From positions 1-30,315 of the forward strand of contig JBGTLW010000328.1 of NCBI GenBank assembly GCA_041743835.1: a stretch of 30,315 nt of DNA, read 5' to 3'. Shown in pieces: positions 1-8,865 of the stretch. Both the position numbers and the translations under genes were made by a program. The notes below the pieces were generated by a model, which was given only the letters and a program-made list of their open reading frames with translations, was not told the DNA's origin and searched no databases. Position 1 is the stretch's first letter, and every line of letters starts with the position of its first letter. The DNA comes from JBGTLW01 sp041743835. GTDB lineage: Bacteria; Planctomycetota; Phycisphaerae; Phycisphaerales; Phycisphaeraceae.

Positions 1-3000
1 TCCAATGCCGCCGAGCGACGCCAGATCTTCGAGGAAGCAGCCGGTATCAGCCGGTTCAAGGCCCGCAAGAAGGAAGCGATCCGCAAGCTCGAACGCGCGG
101 AGCAGAACCTCGCGCTGTGTCGTCAGAGGCTCGAAGACACCGAGCGTCGGCTGCGGTCCGTGAAAATGCAGGCCGCACGCGCCCGCACGTTTCAGGAATA
201 CAAGGCCCGGCTCAGCGAGCTCCAGTTGCAGCACGCCCTGGCGGAGTTCCACAAGCTGCGCACCGAATCGCTGAAGCTGGCGCAGGCGCTGGAGCTGGCC
301 GAGGCCGACCGTCAGGTCGCCGCGCGTTCCCTGGCCGAGGCCGAGACGCAGGTCAACGACGTGGAGATTGAACGGCAGTCCATCCTGCAGAAGCAGAAGG
401 GTCTTGACCAGGACCGCCTGCAACAAAAGTCGCGCAAGGAACAGGCCGAGCAACGCCAGCGCTTCGCCACCAGCACGCTGGAAGACGTGAAGCAGCACAT
501 CGCGAGGGACCAGTCCCGCCTCACGGAGCTCGGAGCCCGACGCGAGCAGCTCAAGGCCGACCAGGCCCAGCACGCCGAGGCGGTCGCTACCCTCGAATCC
601 GCTCAGGCCGAAGCCGCGACTCGGCTCGAATCCGCCCAGACCGAGGCCCGCCAGCGCCAGCACCGCCTCAACGAACAGCGGGCCGCGCTCGACGACGAGA
701 AGACCGGCGTCACGGACCTGCTCCGCCGCGTCGCCTCGCTGCACAACGAAATCCGCGCGATCGATACCTTCAAGCAAAACCTCACCCAGACCCGGCACAA
801 GCTCGACCAACGCACCGGGCAGGTCGGCCAGCAACTCGAATCGCTGCTCTCCCAGCGCGACGACGCCACCCGCAAACTCGAAGAAGCCACCTCGCTCCAC
901 GAGCGCGAATCCGCGGAGCTGGCGCATCAAAAGTCCCTGGCCGGGCAGTTCGGCTCGCAGATCTCCACGCTCAACGAACGCCTGGCCAAGACCCGCGAGA
1001 AGCGCACCGCGCTGGGCGCGCGTCGGACCGCGTTGCAGGAGATGGAAGACAAGCTCGAAGGCATCAGCGCCCCGGTCAAAGCCGTCCTCGCCCGAGCCGG
1101 CGCCTCCACCGCCCGCCCCGACGGGGAGCAAACCAACCCGCAGCCAGATGGCATCAATCACGCGGGGGAAGCTTCCGGGGGCAGTTCCGGGGGCAGTTCC
1201 GGGGGGGGGGATGCTTTTGATTTTATTCGGGGGTTGCTTGCGGACCTGATCCAGACTTCGCACGAGCACGCCGCCACGGTCGAGGCTGCGCTTGGCGATT
1301 ATCAGCAGGCGTTGATTGTGGATCGTCTGGCAGACATCTGCTCGAACAATGGCGGGAAGACCGCGCGTGATGCGCTCGGTGGCCGGGTGACGTTCCTGGC
1401 GATCGATCAACCGCCCATCCCCGCGTTGGACCACGCCGCCGACTGGCCCGTGCCCGCCCGCCCGGTGATTGACCTGGTGCAGTACCCCGATTGGCTTGCG
1501 CCGATCGCCTGGCGGCTCCTTGGCCGGACGCTGGTCGTGCGCGATCTGGATGCCGCCCTGCTGCTGCGTCAGACGCTGCGCTCCGGGTACCGCTTTGTGA
1601 CCGCGGGTGGCGAGCTGCTCGACGCCGATGGGCGCGTCTATGCCGGGCCGGTCGGCACAGCCGCGGGTGGCGGGATCATCTCCCGCCGGGCCGAGCTCGC
1701 CTCGCTCCAGGCCCAACTCACCGAGCTCGACGCGATCATCGCCTCGGACCACCAGACGCTGACCATGCTCTCGGACCAGGCCTCGCACATCGACAAGACC
1801 GTCGCGGACCTGGGCAACTCGCTCTACGAGGCGAACACGATCAAGGTCGAGCTGACCAGCCGGCTGCAGTCACTCGATGCACAGATCGGCTCGCTGGAGA
1901 AGGAGCAGCCCGTGCTCGCCGCCGAGGCCGAGCAGATCCACAACCAGATGCGCGACGCGGAAGAACAACGCACCGGCCACGCCGCCGCCGCGCTCGAGCT
2001 CGCGCGCACCTCCGCCGAGCGTGAGGCCCGTGTCGCTGCGATGCACGCGGACATCGCCTCGGGCCAGCAGGCGATCGAGCAGGCGACCGAAGCCGTGACC
2101 GCCGCGCGGGTGGACGCGGGCAAGCTGGCCGAGCAGTTGTCCGCCGCGCAGCGTCAGTTGCGGCAGGCGGAGGTCGCGGCCGCGGACGTGCTGCGTCAGC
2201 ACAAGCTGCTGGACGACCAGTTGGCGGGCTACACCCAGCGGATCGAGAAGCTCGAAGCCGACCACGCCGCCGCCCAGCTTGAGGCCCGGGACGCCGACTC
2301 GCAGTTGCAAGGCCTGATCACGCAGTGCGAGCTGGTCAGCCGGAGGCTCGCGAAGTTCGACGAGTCCATCGCCGAGCTCCGCAAGACGGTGCGTGACCAG
2401 CGGTCCGCGCTGGAGCAGGCCGACCAGCAGTTGCACCGCTTGCAGGTCAACCAGCGTGAGCTTGAGGTGAAGACCGATGCGGTGCGTCAGCGTGCCTCCG
2501 AGCAACTGGACATCGACATCGCCGACGCCCACCGCCTGCGTCTCAACGACCTGAGCGACTTGGACGCCGAGGCGGAACAGGCCACCGCCGCGGAAGACCC
2601 CGCCGCCGAACCGGCCGACGAACCAGCCGCGAAGCCCGATCCGTTTGCGATCGACTGGCCGGCGGTGGAGTCCGAGATCGCCGAGCTTCGCACCAAGATC
2701 ACCCGGCTTGGCAACGTCAACGTGGACGCGATCACCGAGCAGGAACAGCTCGAAGACAAGCACAACGACCTGGCCGACCAGGTCCGCGACATCGACGATG
2801 CGCGTGTGCAGCTTGAGAAGCTCATCGACGAGATCAACGAGAAGTCGCGCACGCGGTTCGAGGAAACCTTCAACGAGGTGCGTGCCAATTTCGCCGGGCC
2901 GCAGGGCATGTTCCGCCGCCTGTTCGGTGGCGGGAAAGCGACGATCGAGCTGATCCCCGATGAGAACGGGAAGATCGACGTGCTCGAATCCGGCATCGAG

Positions 3001-3570
3001 ATCACCGCCAAGCCGCCCGGGAAAGAGCCGGCCGCGCTCTCGCAGCTCTCCGGCGGCGAGAAGACCATGACCGCGATCGCCATGCTCATGGCCATCTTCA
3101 AGACCAAGCCCTCGCCCTACGCCATCCTCGACGAAGTCGATGCCGCGCTAGACGACGCCAACGTCGAACGCTTCACGCAGATCATCCGTGGCTTCCTCGA
3201 TCGCTCGCACTTCATCGTCATCACCCACCACAAGTTCACCATGCAGGCCTGCGATGTGCTCTACGGCATCACGATGCAGGAGCGCGGCGTGTCCAAGCGC
3301 GTCGCCGTCAAGTTCGATCAGGTGGCGGCGGACGGCACGATCAGCAAAGACGCCCTGCGCCATGCCGACACCGACTCCGGCACCGACGCACAGACCCCCG
3401 AGCCCGCTCAATCACCGCAAGCCCCAGCCCGTGAGCTTGTCGTCGCCGAGGCCCCGAAGCGGTCCAGCAACCGCGAACGCCTGGCCGCGATGCTTGGGGG
3501 CCGCGAGGCGTTGGAAGTGGTGGATGTGGTTGAGGCCGTCGAGGTGGTTGAGGAACCCGCGACGCGTTGA
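1..3570 (+). CDS. smc: Chromosome segregation ATPase SMC, 5'-truncated by window edge
   Basis: SMC dimers organise and segregate the chromosome with ScpA/ScpB by ATP-driven DNA loop handling. The frame is open from base 1, so the gene enters from the left and lacks only its N-terminal ATPase lobe with the P-loop; about 1189 codons are visible. The first residues (RRQIFEEAAGISRFK) are the conserved SMC block just before the first coiled coil. Two long Glu/Gln/Ala/Leu-rich coiled coils (about bases 60-1080 and 1700-2800) flank a hinge (about 1230-1680). The C-terminal lobe holds the ABC signature LSGGEK (3046-3063) and Walker B LDEVDAALDD (from 3127). The linker before the hinge is unusual: a Gly/Ser repeat encoded partly by ten consecutive G (1201-1210). 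A long acidic/Ala-Pro-rich tail follows the ATPase lobe. Family assignment is certain; the true start is outside the window. Confidence 0.97.
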   Translation, partial: SNAAERRQIFEEAAGISRFKARKKEAIRKLERAEQNLALCRQRLEDTERRLRSVKMQAARARTFQEYKARLSELQLQHALAEFHKLRTESLKLAQALELAEADRQVAARSLAEAETQVNDVEIERQSILQKQKGLDQDRLQQKSRKEQAEQRQRFATSTLEDVKQHIARDQSRLTELGARREQLKADQAQHAEAVATLESAQAEAATRLESAQTEARQRQHRLNEQRAALDDEKTGVTDLLRRVASLHNEIRAIDTFKQNLTQTRHKLDQRTGQVGQQLESLLSQRDDATRKLEEATSLHERESAELAHQKSLAGQFGSQISTLNERLAKTREKRTALGARRTALQEMEDKLEGISAPVKAVLARAGASTARPDGEQTNPQPDGINHAGEASGGSSGGSSGGGDAFDFIRGLLADLIQTSHEHAATVEAALGDYQQALIVDRLADICSNNGGKTARDALGGRVTFLAIDQPPIPALDHAADWPVPARPVIDLVQYPDWLAPIAWRLLGRTLVVRDLDAALLLRQTLRSGYRFVTAGGELLDADGRVYAGPVGTAAGGGIISRRAELASLQAQLTELDAIIASDHQTLTMLSDQASHIDKTVADLGNSLYEANTIKVELTSRLQSLDAQIGSLEKEQPVLAAEAEQIHNQMRDAEEQRTGHAAAALELARTSAEREARVAAMHADIASGQQAIEQATEAVTAARVDAGKLAEQLSAAQRQLRQAEVAAADVLRQHKLLDDQLAGYTQRIEKLEADHAAAQLEARDADSQLQGLITQCELVSRRLAKFDESIAELRKTVRDQRSALEQADQQLHRLQVNQRELEVKTDAVRQRASEQLDIDIADAHRLRLNDLSDLDAEAEQATAAEDPAAEPADEPAAKPDPFAIDWPAVESEIAELRTKITRLGNVNVDAITEQEQLEDKHNDLADQVRDIDDARVQLEKLIDEINEKSRTRFEETFNEVRANFAGPQGMFRRLFGGGKATIELIPDENGKIDVLESGIEITAKPPGKEPAALSQLSGGEKTMTAIAMLMAIFKTKPSPYAILDEVDAALDDANVERFTQIIRGFLDRSHFIVITHHKFTMQACDVLYGITMQERGVSKRVAVKFDQVAADGTISKDALRHADTDSGTDAQTPEPAQSPQAPARELVVAEAPKRSSNRERLAAMLGGREALEVVDVVEAVEVVEEPATR
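1168..1210 (+). repeat. Tandem TTCCGGGGGCAG-type repeat ending in a G10 run inside smc
   Basis: The 12-base unit ttccgggggcag is repeated in frame and ends in ten consecutive G at 1201-1210. It encodes Gly-Gly-Ser-Ser repeats in the linker before the SMC hinge. Homopolymer G runs of this length are prone to slippage; in this gene a one-base slip would truncate SMC, whereas loss or gain of a 12-base unit would only change linker length. Confidence 0.85.
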
Positions 3571-3602
3571 CGTTGCTGCGCCACATGGGTTATGCAACAT
3601 CA

Positions 3603-3649
3603 GAGCCGCCGCGTCCCCGCGGCGGTCCGCCTCGGGGACGAGGCGGCTC
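3603..3649. terminator. Nested GC hairpins between convergent smc and PhoH-like genes
   Basis: Two perfect hairpins lie side by side: ccgccgcg/cgcggcgg with loop tccc (3606-3625) and ccgcctc/gaggcgg (3627-3646). An alternative long pairing joins gagccgcc (3603-3610) with ggcggctc (3642-3649), so the whole block can also fold as one cruciform. It sits in the 131-bp gap between two convergent genes, the expected place for a bidirectional terminator, but there is no U-tract on either side. It could equally be a dispersed GC-rich palindrome. Confidence 0.5.
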
Positions 3650-3701
3650 GGTGGGGCAACGTCGCTTGAGAATCGTTGGTGATTTGTGTCGGCGCGTGCG
3701 T

Positions 3702-5198
3702 TTACAGCATCTCAGCCGCGAGCGATGCGAGTTCGCTGCGTTCGCTGCGGGCGAGGGTGACGTGGCCGACGAGAGCTTGGCCCTTCATGCGTTCGACCAT
3801 GTACGACAGGCCGTTGGACGAGCTATCGAGGTAGGGGTGGTCGATCTGGCCGACGTCGCCGGTGAGGATGATCTTGGTCCCCTCGCCGACGCGGGAGACG
3901 ATGGTTTTCACTTCGTGCGGCGAGAGGTTCTGAGCCTCGTCGATGATGATGAACTGGTGCGGGATGCTCCGGCCGCGGATGTAGGTCAGCGGCTCGAGCA
4001 CGAGCGACCCCTCAGCCATGAGCTGGTTGATCCGCTGCTCGACGGGCTTGGACTCGGCGTGCTGGCTGCCGGGCAGGCCCCCGCCGCGTGTGCTCATGAG
4101 GTAGGTCAGGTTGTCGAAGATCGGCTGCATCCACGCCGAGAGCTTCTCGTCCTTGTCGCCGGGCAGGTAGCCGATGTCCTTGCCCATCGGCATGATCGGC
4201 CGGGCCACCAGGAGCTTGTCGTAGCGCTGCTCGGTGAACACCTTGGTCATGCCCGCGGCAATGGCGAGCAGGGTCTTGCCCGTGCCCGCCGTGCCCAGCA
4301 GGGTGATGAGCTTGACCTCGTCGTCCAGCAGCAGGTCCAGGGCCATGGTCTGCTGGACGTTGCGTGCGATGATGCCGAAGACCGGCTTACGCGGGCCGTG
4401 GATCGGGATGAGGTGGTCGGTGTCCGCCAGCCTGCGTGCCAGCCCGGTGTGCGACTCGTCCAGCGCATTGCGTAGCTGGACGTACTGGTTGGCTTCGAGC
4501 TTGATCGGATGGGTGGAGCCATCCGCCTCGGCCTCGACCAGGTGATCGGTCATTTCTTCGAGGGGTAGCTGCTTCTCTTCGTAGAGCTGGTCGATGATGT
4601 CGCCGGGCACGTTGAGCACGCGGTAGCCGGTGTAGAGCCGATCGCTATCGACCTTCTGCGCCTCGAAGTCTTCGGTCTCGATACCCAGGGCATCGGTTTT
4701 GAGCCGGACGTTGGCGTCTTTGGTGATGAGGATGACGCGGTGGCCGTGGTCCTGCAGCGCCCACGCGACGCCGATGATCCGGTTGTCGGGGGTTTCCTCG
4801 GCCAGCCAGCGTGGTCGTTTTTCCTCGGCAAAGTCCACGCGGATGGTCCCCCCGTGCCCGTTCCACTGTACGCCGTCAGCCAGCCTGCCCTTGAGCCGCA
4901 GCGCGTCGAGCTGGCGGATCACCTCGCGGGCGTTGCGGGCCACGTCGTCGTTGCCCTTCTTGAACTTGTCGAGTTCCTCAAGCACCGCGAACGGGATGAT
5001 GACGTGGTTGTCATCAAACAGGTACAGCGAGCGGGGGTTGTGGAGCAGGACGTTGGTGTCGAGCACGAAGTACTTGATCCCCGTGTCGGCCACGGGGGTC
5101 TGTTTGGATGAAGGGGCCACCGTAGGGGTTTCCTTGCGGGCGGGGGCAGACGGGGTTGGTTCCGCCACGAGACTATGCGCGATGCCGGGTTTCACCAT
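3702..5198 (-). CDS. PIN domain-PhoH family ATPase (PhoH2/YlaK type)
   Basis: Predicted cytoplasmic protein of 498 aa joining an N-terminal PIN ribonuclease fold to a C-terminal PhoH P-loop ATPase. Relatives (PhoH2, Bacillus YlaK) are described as ATP-dependent RNA helicases/ribonucleases. The PIN part begins with VLDTNVLL (Asp near residue 47) and keeps further acidic positions in LEELDKF, DNRIIG and TKDANVR, which form the metal site in the family. The PhoH part has Walker A LLGTAGTGKTLLA and Walker B IIIDEAQNLSPHE, followed by the family motif ILTGDVGQIDHPYLD. The ATG at 5198 is preferred over an upstream in-frame TTG at 5249, because the extra 17 residues are atypical; the residues after ATG are a Pro/Thr-rich linker. 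It lies downstream of, and in the same direction as, the leuA operon, but a hairpin separates them. No small antitoxin gene like that of mycobacterial phoAT is visible upstream. Confidence 0.93.
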   Translation of the reverse strand: MVKPGIAHSLVAEPTPSAPARKETPTVAPSSKQTPVADTGIKYFVLDTNVLLHNPRSLYLFDDNHVIIPFAVLEELDKFKKGNDDVARNAREVIRQLDALRLKGRLADGVQWNGHGGTIRVDFAEEKRPRWLAEETPDNRIIGVAWALQDHGHRVILITKDANVRLKTDALGIETEDFEAQKVDSDRLYTGYRVLNVPGDIIDQLYEEKQLPLEEMTDHLVEAEADGSTHPIKLEANQYVQLRNALDESHTGLARRLADTDHLIPIHGPRKPVFGIIARNVQQTMALDLLLDDEVKLITLLGTAGTGKTLLAIAAGMTKVFTEQRYDKLLVARPIMPMGKDIGYLPGDKDEKLSAWMQPIFDNLTYLMSTRGGGLPGSQHAESKPVEQRINQLMAEGSLVLEPLTYIRGRSIPHQFIIIDEAQNLSPHEVKTIVSRVGEGTKIILTGDVGQIDHPYLDSSSNGLSYMVERMKGQALVGHVTLARSERSELASLAAEML

Positions 5199-5274
5199 GA
5201 GTATTATCGTCACGATCGGGGGGTAGGTCTGGAAAAACAGGGTCCACAAAATAGTTATACAGCGTTCAGGGCCT

Positions 5275-5296
5275 GACTGTTCGCTAACGAACAGTG
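5275..5296 (-). terminator. Hairpin overlapping the stop codon of the last leuA-operon gene
   Basis: A perfect 8-bp stem actgttcg/cgaacagt with loop ctaa (5276-5295) contains the methyltransferase stop codon in its loop. It ends the leuA-GNAT-methyltransferase operon on the minus strand. The following minus-strand bases are not U-rich, so it is a weak or Rho-assisted terminator, or an RNA-stabilising 3' hairpin. Confidence 0.45.
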
Positions 5297-6021
5297 CCTG
5301 CGCCCTTCATCCCACCGAACGCCGCGAACGGGCCATGCTTATGCAACAGTTCGACCGGCTCAAACCCCGCGTCGCGTAGCCGATCAAGCTGCCAGGTCAC
5401 CGGGCGGGGGGTGTCCTCCTCCTCGATGTACGCGAACACCTTGTCGCGGAAAGCCTCGCCACCCAGGGCCGTGAGGTAGTCGCTGTACCCCTCCCACATG
5501 ATGCCCGACACCGCGGCCGATTCATGCTCCACCAGATCGTGAATCCACAGACAACCGCCCGGCCGAAGGGCGCGGTACAGCTTGCCAAAGACCGTGTCCC
5601 ACTCGCTCGGCTCGCGCAGGTGATGCAGCACCGCCCCCGCGACAATGACATCAAACCGCGCCTCGCCAAGTACGACCTCGCGCACATCGCCTTGCACCGC
5701 GATAACCTTGCCCGCCGTCGCTGTCCCGACGCGCTGCTGTGCGCGTTGGAGCATCGCGCCGCTGAGGTCAAGCAGCGTCACATCCATATCGGGCATCACA
5801 TCGAGTAGCGCCAGGCTGTAGTTGCCCCCGCCACAGCCCAGGTCCAGCAGCGAGGCCGCATCAGGCACACAGGCTTTCGCAGCCCGGGCGATCAGGTCCA
5901 GACACAACGCGCTGTCGATCGCGGTGCGCTGCCCGGTGTCGCGGTTGCTAAACGCATCGACCAGCGCATCAAACCGCGCGGCGATCGTTGCGGGGGTTGA
6001 TTTGTGCTGAGGCAAAGTCAT
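5284..6021 (-). CDS. Class I SAM-dependent methyltransferase
   Basis: Soluble 245-aa Rossmann-fold methyltransferase of unknown substrate. Motif I is LLDLGCGGGNY (residues about 58-68), motif II/III VTLLDLSGAML, then GDVREV and the late motif FDVIVAGAVLHHL followed by ALRPGGCLWI, all typical of Methyltransf_11/25-like small-molecule methyltransferases. The ATG at 6021 is chosen because it overlaps the stop codon of the upstream GNAT gene as ATGA; a longer frame to 6099 would run deep into that gene. As third gene of the leuA operon it should share the leucine attenuator, yet no known step of leucine synthesis needs a methyltransferase, so its role there is open. It resembles YrrT/UbiE-like enzymes in length only. 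Confidence 0.88.
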   Translation of the reverse strand: MTLPQHKSTPATIAARFDALVDAFSNRDTGQRTAIDSALCLDLIARAAKACVPDAASLLDLGCGGGNYSLALLDVMPDMDVTLLDLSGAMLQRAQQRVGTATAGKVIAVQGDVREVVLGEARFDVIVAGAVLHHLREPSEWDTVFGKLYRALRPGGCLWIHDLVEHESAAVSGIMWEGYSDYLTALGGEAFRDKVFAYIEEEDTPRPVTWQLDRLRDAGFEPVELLHKHGPFAAFGGMKGAGTVR

Positions 6022-7136
6022 GGTGCCGCCTCCCAGTCGCGGCGGAGCAGGCGGTAGTTGGCCATGTCCTGGCATCGGCCGTCGGGGAAGCAAAGCCACT
6101 GGGCCATCGTGGCTTCGCGGGTGAAGCCCAGGCGCTCAGCGACGCGGTGGCTGGCGGTGTTGTTCACGTCGGCGGTGATGTCGATGCGGTTCACGCCCAG
6201 CACCTCGAAGCCGTAGCGCACCATCGCCCGGCAGGCGCGGGTCATCAGGCCCTTGCCCTGTTCGCGCTCGTCGAGCCAGTAGCCCAGCTCGACGCTGCCG
6301 ATCCGCCGATCCATCCGCAGGTGGTAAATCTCACCCGCGATCCGGCCGTCGTGGATGACCAGCATCGTCGCCGAACCGTTCTTGACGTGTTGCTCCCGCG
6401 CGCGGGCGATGGCCGAGCTGACCTCGTCCAGGCTCTTGACGCTGGGGACCCACTCCAGCCAGGGCTTGACGTGCTCGCGGTTGCGCATCACCACGTCGTA
6501 CAGCGCCTCGGCATCGCCGGGCTCCACAAGGCGCAGGTGCGTCCGCTCATCCATGGGCACCACGAGCCGTTCGATACCCGGCTCGGTACCCACCCAGCAG
6601 CTCATCACCACTTCGTTCACGAACTGCCCGTCGCGTTTGACGTGCCAGCGGCGTTCGCCGTCGTGCGTGAAGCCGACCTTCTCATAGACGCGCAGCGCCC
6701 GCGGGTTGTCCGCGTAAACACCCAGCGACAGCACTTCGACGCCCGGCTCGGCCCGGCCCCACGCGACCAGCTCCTTCATCAGCAGCGTGCCCAGCCCGCG
6801 ATCGCACCACGCGGCACGCACCGAGATGCCGATGTCCGCGCGGTGCCGGATGCGGTGCCGCGCATCGCAGCCCGCGCTGCACAGCGCGATCATGTCGCCG
6901 GCCTCGTCCTCGGCCATGATCTGGATGCCCGCCTTCTCGCGGTTGCCACGGATCCACTGCCGCTCCCATTTTAGCGACGGCAGCTCGTCCTCCGGCGCAA
7001 AGAGGATGCCCGTGGTCTCGTGACGCACCGCATCGATGTACGCGAGCAGCCGGGGCGCATCGTCCTCGGTCGGGCTGCGCAGGTGGACGCGCGCACCATC
7101 GCGCAGCGTCAGTGTCTTGGCTTCGAAGATGCTCAT
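6018..7136 (-). CDS. Tandem GNAT-domain N-acetyltransferase
   Basis: A 372-aa protein made of two GCN5-related N-acetyltransferase domains. The first (about residues 10-180) has the acetyl-CoA pyrophosphate loop CDRGLGTLL (residues 111-119) followed by NPRALRVYEKVGF. The second (about 195-365) has REQGKGLMTRA (291-301) and NTASHRVAERLGF, and resembles RimJ/RimL-type acetyltransferases. Each half keeps the R/Q-x-x-G-x-G/A loop, so both may bind acetyl-CoA. The ATG at 7136 overlaps the leuA stop (ATGA), and its own stop overlaps the methyltransferase start (ATGA), so the three proteins are probably made by coupled translation. LeuA also consumes acetyl-CoA, but whether that explains the linkage is unknown. 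The substrate (protein N-terminus, antibiotic or metabolite) cannot be read from the sequence. Confidence 0.9.
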   Translation of the reverse strand: MSIFEAKTLTLRDGARVHLRSPTEDDAPRLLAYIDAVRHETTGILFAPEDELPSLKWERQWIRGNREKAGIQIMAEDEAGDMIALCSAGCDARHRIRHRADIGISVRAAWCDRGLGTLLMKELVAWGRAEPGVEVLSLGVYADNPRALRVYEKVGFTHDGERRWHVKRDGQFVNEVVMSCWVGTEPGIERLVVPMDERTHLRLVEPGDAEALYDVVMRNREHVKPWLEWVPSVKSLDEVSSAIARAREQHVKNGSATMLVIHDGRIAGEIYHLRMDRRIGSVELGYWLDEREQGKGLMTRACRAMVRYGFEVLGVNRIDITADVNNTASHRVAERLGFTREATMAQWLCFPDGRCQDMANYRLLRRDWEAAP

Positions 7137-8782
7137 GGCTGGGCCACCCTTTCAGGCAGGTCGCCCTCGGCATCGCCAGCCATCGTGGTGGCTTTGACGC
7201 TGCGCTCTTCGGTGGTGCGGATGCGGTTGATCGCCGCCAGGTACGCGTGGGCCGCGGCCTCGACCACGTCCGTCGAGAGGCCCCGGCCACGGACCTTGCG
7301 GTCGTGGTGACGCAGTTGCACGGTGGCTTCGCCCTGTGCGTCTTTCCCGCCGGTGACAGCGCGGGAGCTGTAATCCTCCAGCGTGACCTCGACGCCGGTG
7401 ATCCGCTGGATCGCCGAGAAGATCGCGTCGAGCGGGCCATCACCCGTCGCGGCATCGGTCACCTCGGTGCCGGCAGAGTCGCGCACGACCACCGTCGCGG
7501 TCGCGATCGTGTTGGTCCCGCTGCTGACCTGGAAGCGCACCAGCTCCCAGAGCAGCCGGCCACGGTCCAAGTGCTGATCGACCAGCGCTTCAATGTCCTC
7601 GTCGTACACGTCCTTCTTCTTGTCCGCGAGTGCCTTGAACTGGTCGTACACGCGGTTGAGCGCCTCGTCATCGACGGTGTAGCCCAGGTCTCGGATGCGG
7701 TCGGCCAGGGCGTGCCTGCCCGAGTGCTTGCCCAGCACCAGCGTGCTTTCGGGCACGCCGATGTCGCGCGGGTCCATGATCTCGTAGGTGTTGCGGTTCT
7801 TGAGCATGCCGTCCTGATGGATGCCAGACTCGTGGGCAAACGCGTTTTCCCCGATGATCGCCTTGTTCCGCTGGACCTTGAGCCCGGTGAGATTAGAGAC
7901 CATGCGCGAGGTCTTGAAGATCTGCCGGGTGTCGATGCGCGTGGTGTAGGGCATGAAGTAGTCGCTGCGGGTGCGCAGGGCCATGACCAGTTCTTCCAGC
8001 GCCGCGTTGCCCGCGCGTTCGCCGATGCCGTTGATCGTACACTCGACCTGCCGCGCACCGTTCTGCACCGCGGCAATGGAATTGGCGACCGCGAGGCCCA
8101 GGTCGTCGTGGCAGTGCGATGAGAGGATGATGCCTTTCTCGTCGATGATGGGCAGCTTCTGGCGGACGTAGGCGAAGATGTGGCCGTACTGCTCGGGCAC
8201 CGCGTAGCCGGTGGTGTCGGGGATGTTGATGGTGGTGGCGCCAGCCTCGATCACGGCGTGGGTGATCTCGACCAGATGGTCCAGCTCGGTCCGGCTGCCA
8301 TCCTCGGGCGAGAACTCCACATCCGTGACGTAGCCCCGCGCCTGCTGCACCGAATCGACGCTGATTTTGATGATCTGGTCCCAGGCCTTACGCAGCTTGT
8401 GCTCGCGGTGGATCTTGCTGGTGGCGCAGAAGACGTGGATGCGCCCGCCTGCGGGGTTGGCTGCGTTTTTGACCGCCTCACCCGCGCGGTCGATATCGCG
8501 TGGCACGCAGCGCGACAGGCCACAGACCACCGCCCGCTCGATCTCCTGGGCGATCGCGCGGACCGCCTCGAAGTCGCCCTGGCTGGTAATGGGGAAGCCC
8601 GCCTCGATCACATCGACGCCCAAGGCTTCGAGTTGGCGGGCGATCTCGATCTTCTCGGCATGGTTGAGCGATGCCCCGGGCGACTGCTCGCCATCCCGCA
8701 GGGTGGTGTCGAAGATGCGGATCGGCGTGGCAGTTCCAGGTGTGGCGCTTCCGGGTGTTCCGGGGGGGGTGGGGTTTGTCAT
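7133..8782 (-). CDS. leuA: 2-isopropylmalate synthase
   Basis: Catalyses the first committed step of leucine synthesis: acetyl-CoA plus 2-oxoisovalerate to 2-isopropylmalate. The 549-aa protein has the HMGL-like TIM barrel with FDTTLRDGEQSPG (residues 24-36, metal-binding Asp25 and catalytic Arg29), HCHDDLG (metal ligands His223 and His225), GIGERAGNAALEE and HESGIHQDG. The C-terminal LeuA dimer/allosteric domain (about residues 420-530) is complete, so leucine feedback inhibition is expected. A Pro/Thr/Gly-rich stretch of about 20 residues precedes the barrel. Start ATG 8782 is the first one before the conserved barrel, although the Shine-Dalgarno sequence is weak. Expression should also be set by the leucine attenuator at 8866-9004. 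Homocitrate and citramalate synthases are close relatives, but the length, motifs and leucine-rich leader all favour LeuA. Confidence 0.96.
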   Translation of the reverse strand: MTNPTPPGTPGSATPGTATPIRIFDTTLRDGEQSPGASLNHAEKIEIARQLEALGVDVIEAGFPITSQGDFEAVRAIAQEIERAVVCGLSRCVPRDIDRAGEAVKNAANPAGGRIHVFCATSKIHREHKLRKAWDQIIKISVDSVQQARGYVTDVEFSPEDGSRTELDHLVEITHAVIEAGATTINIPDTTGYAVPEQYGHIFAYVRQKLPIIDEKGIILSSHCHDDLGLAVANSIAAVQNGARQVECTINGIGERAGNAALEELVMALRTRSDYFMPYTTRIDTRQIFKTSRMVSNLTGLKVQRNKAIIGENAFAHESGIHQDGMLKNRNTYEIMDPRDIGVPESTLVLGKHSGRHALADRIRDLGYTVDDEALNRVYDQFKALADKKKDVYDEDIEALVDQHLDRGRLLWELVRFQVSSGTNTIATATVVVRDSAGTEVTDAATGDGPLDAIFSAIQRITGVEVTLEDYSSRAVTGGKDAQGEATVQLRHHDRKVRGRGLSTDVVEAAAHAYLAAINRIRTTEERSVKATTMAGDAEGDLPERVAQP

Positions 8783-8865
8783 GGGTTGAATCCGTGGCCG
8801 TGCGGGCTTTTTGTGGGTTTGGTCTGGCGGTGCGGTCTGGTTGTGGTTGGGTGCATGATGGGGAT

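Noticed and set aside
3567..4475. Plus-strand open frame of 302 codons opposite the PIN-PhoH gene
   Set aside because: Composition is that of a reverse-complement shadow; the minus strand carries Walker A and B motifs.
5199..5249. Upstream TTG start adding 17 residues to the PIN-PhoH protein
   Set aside because: Non-ATG start with no ribosome site, and the extra residues are not family-like; ATG 5198 is preferred.
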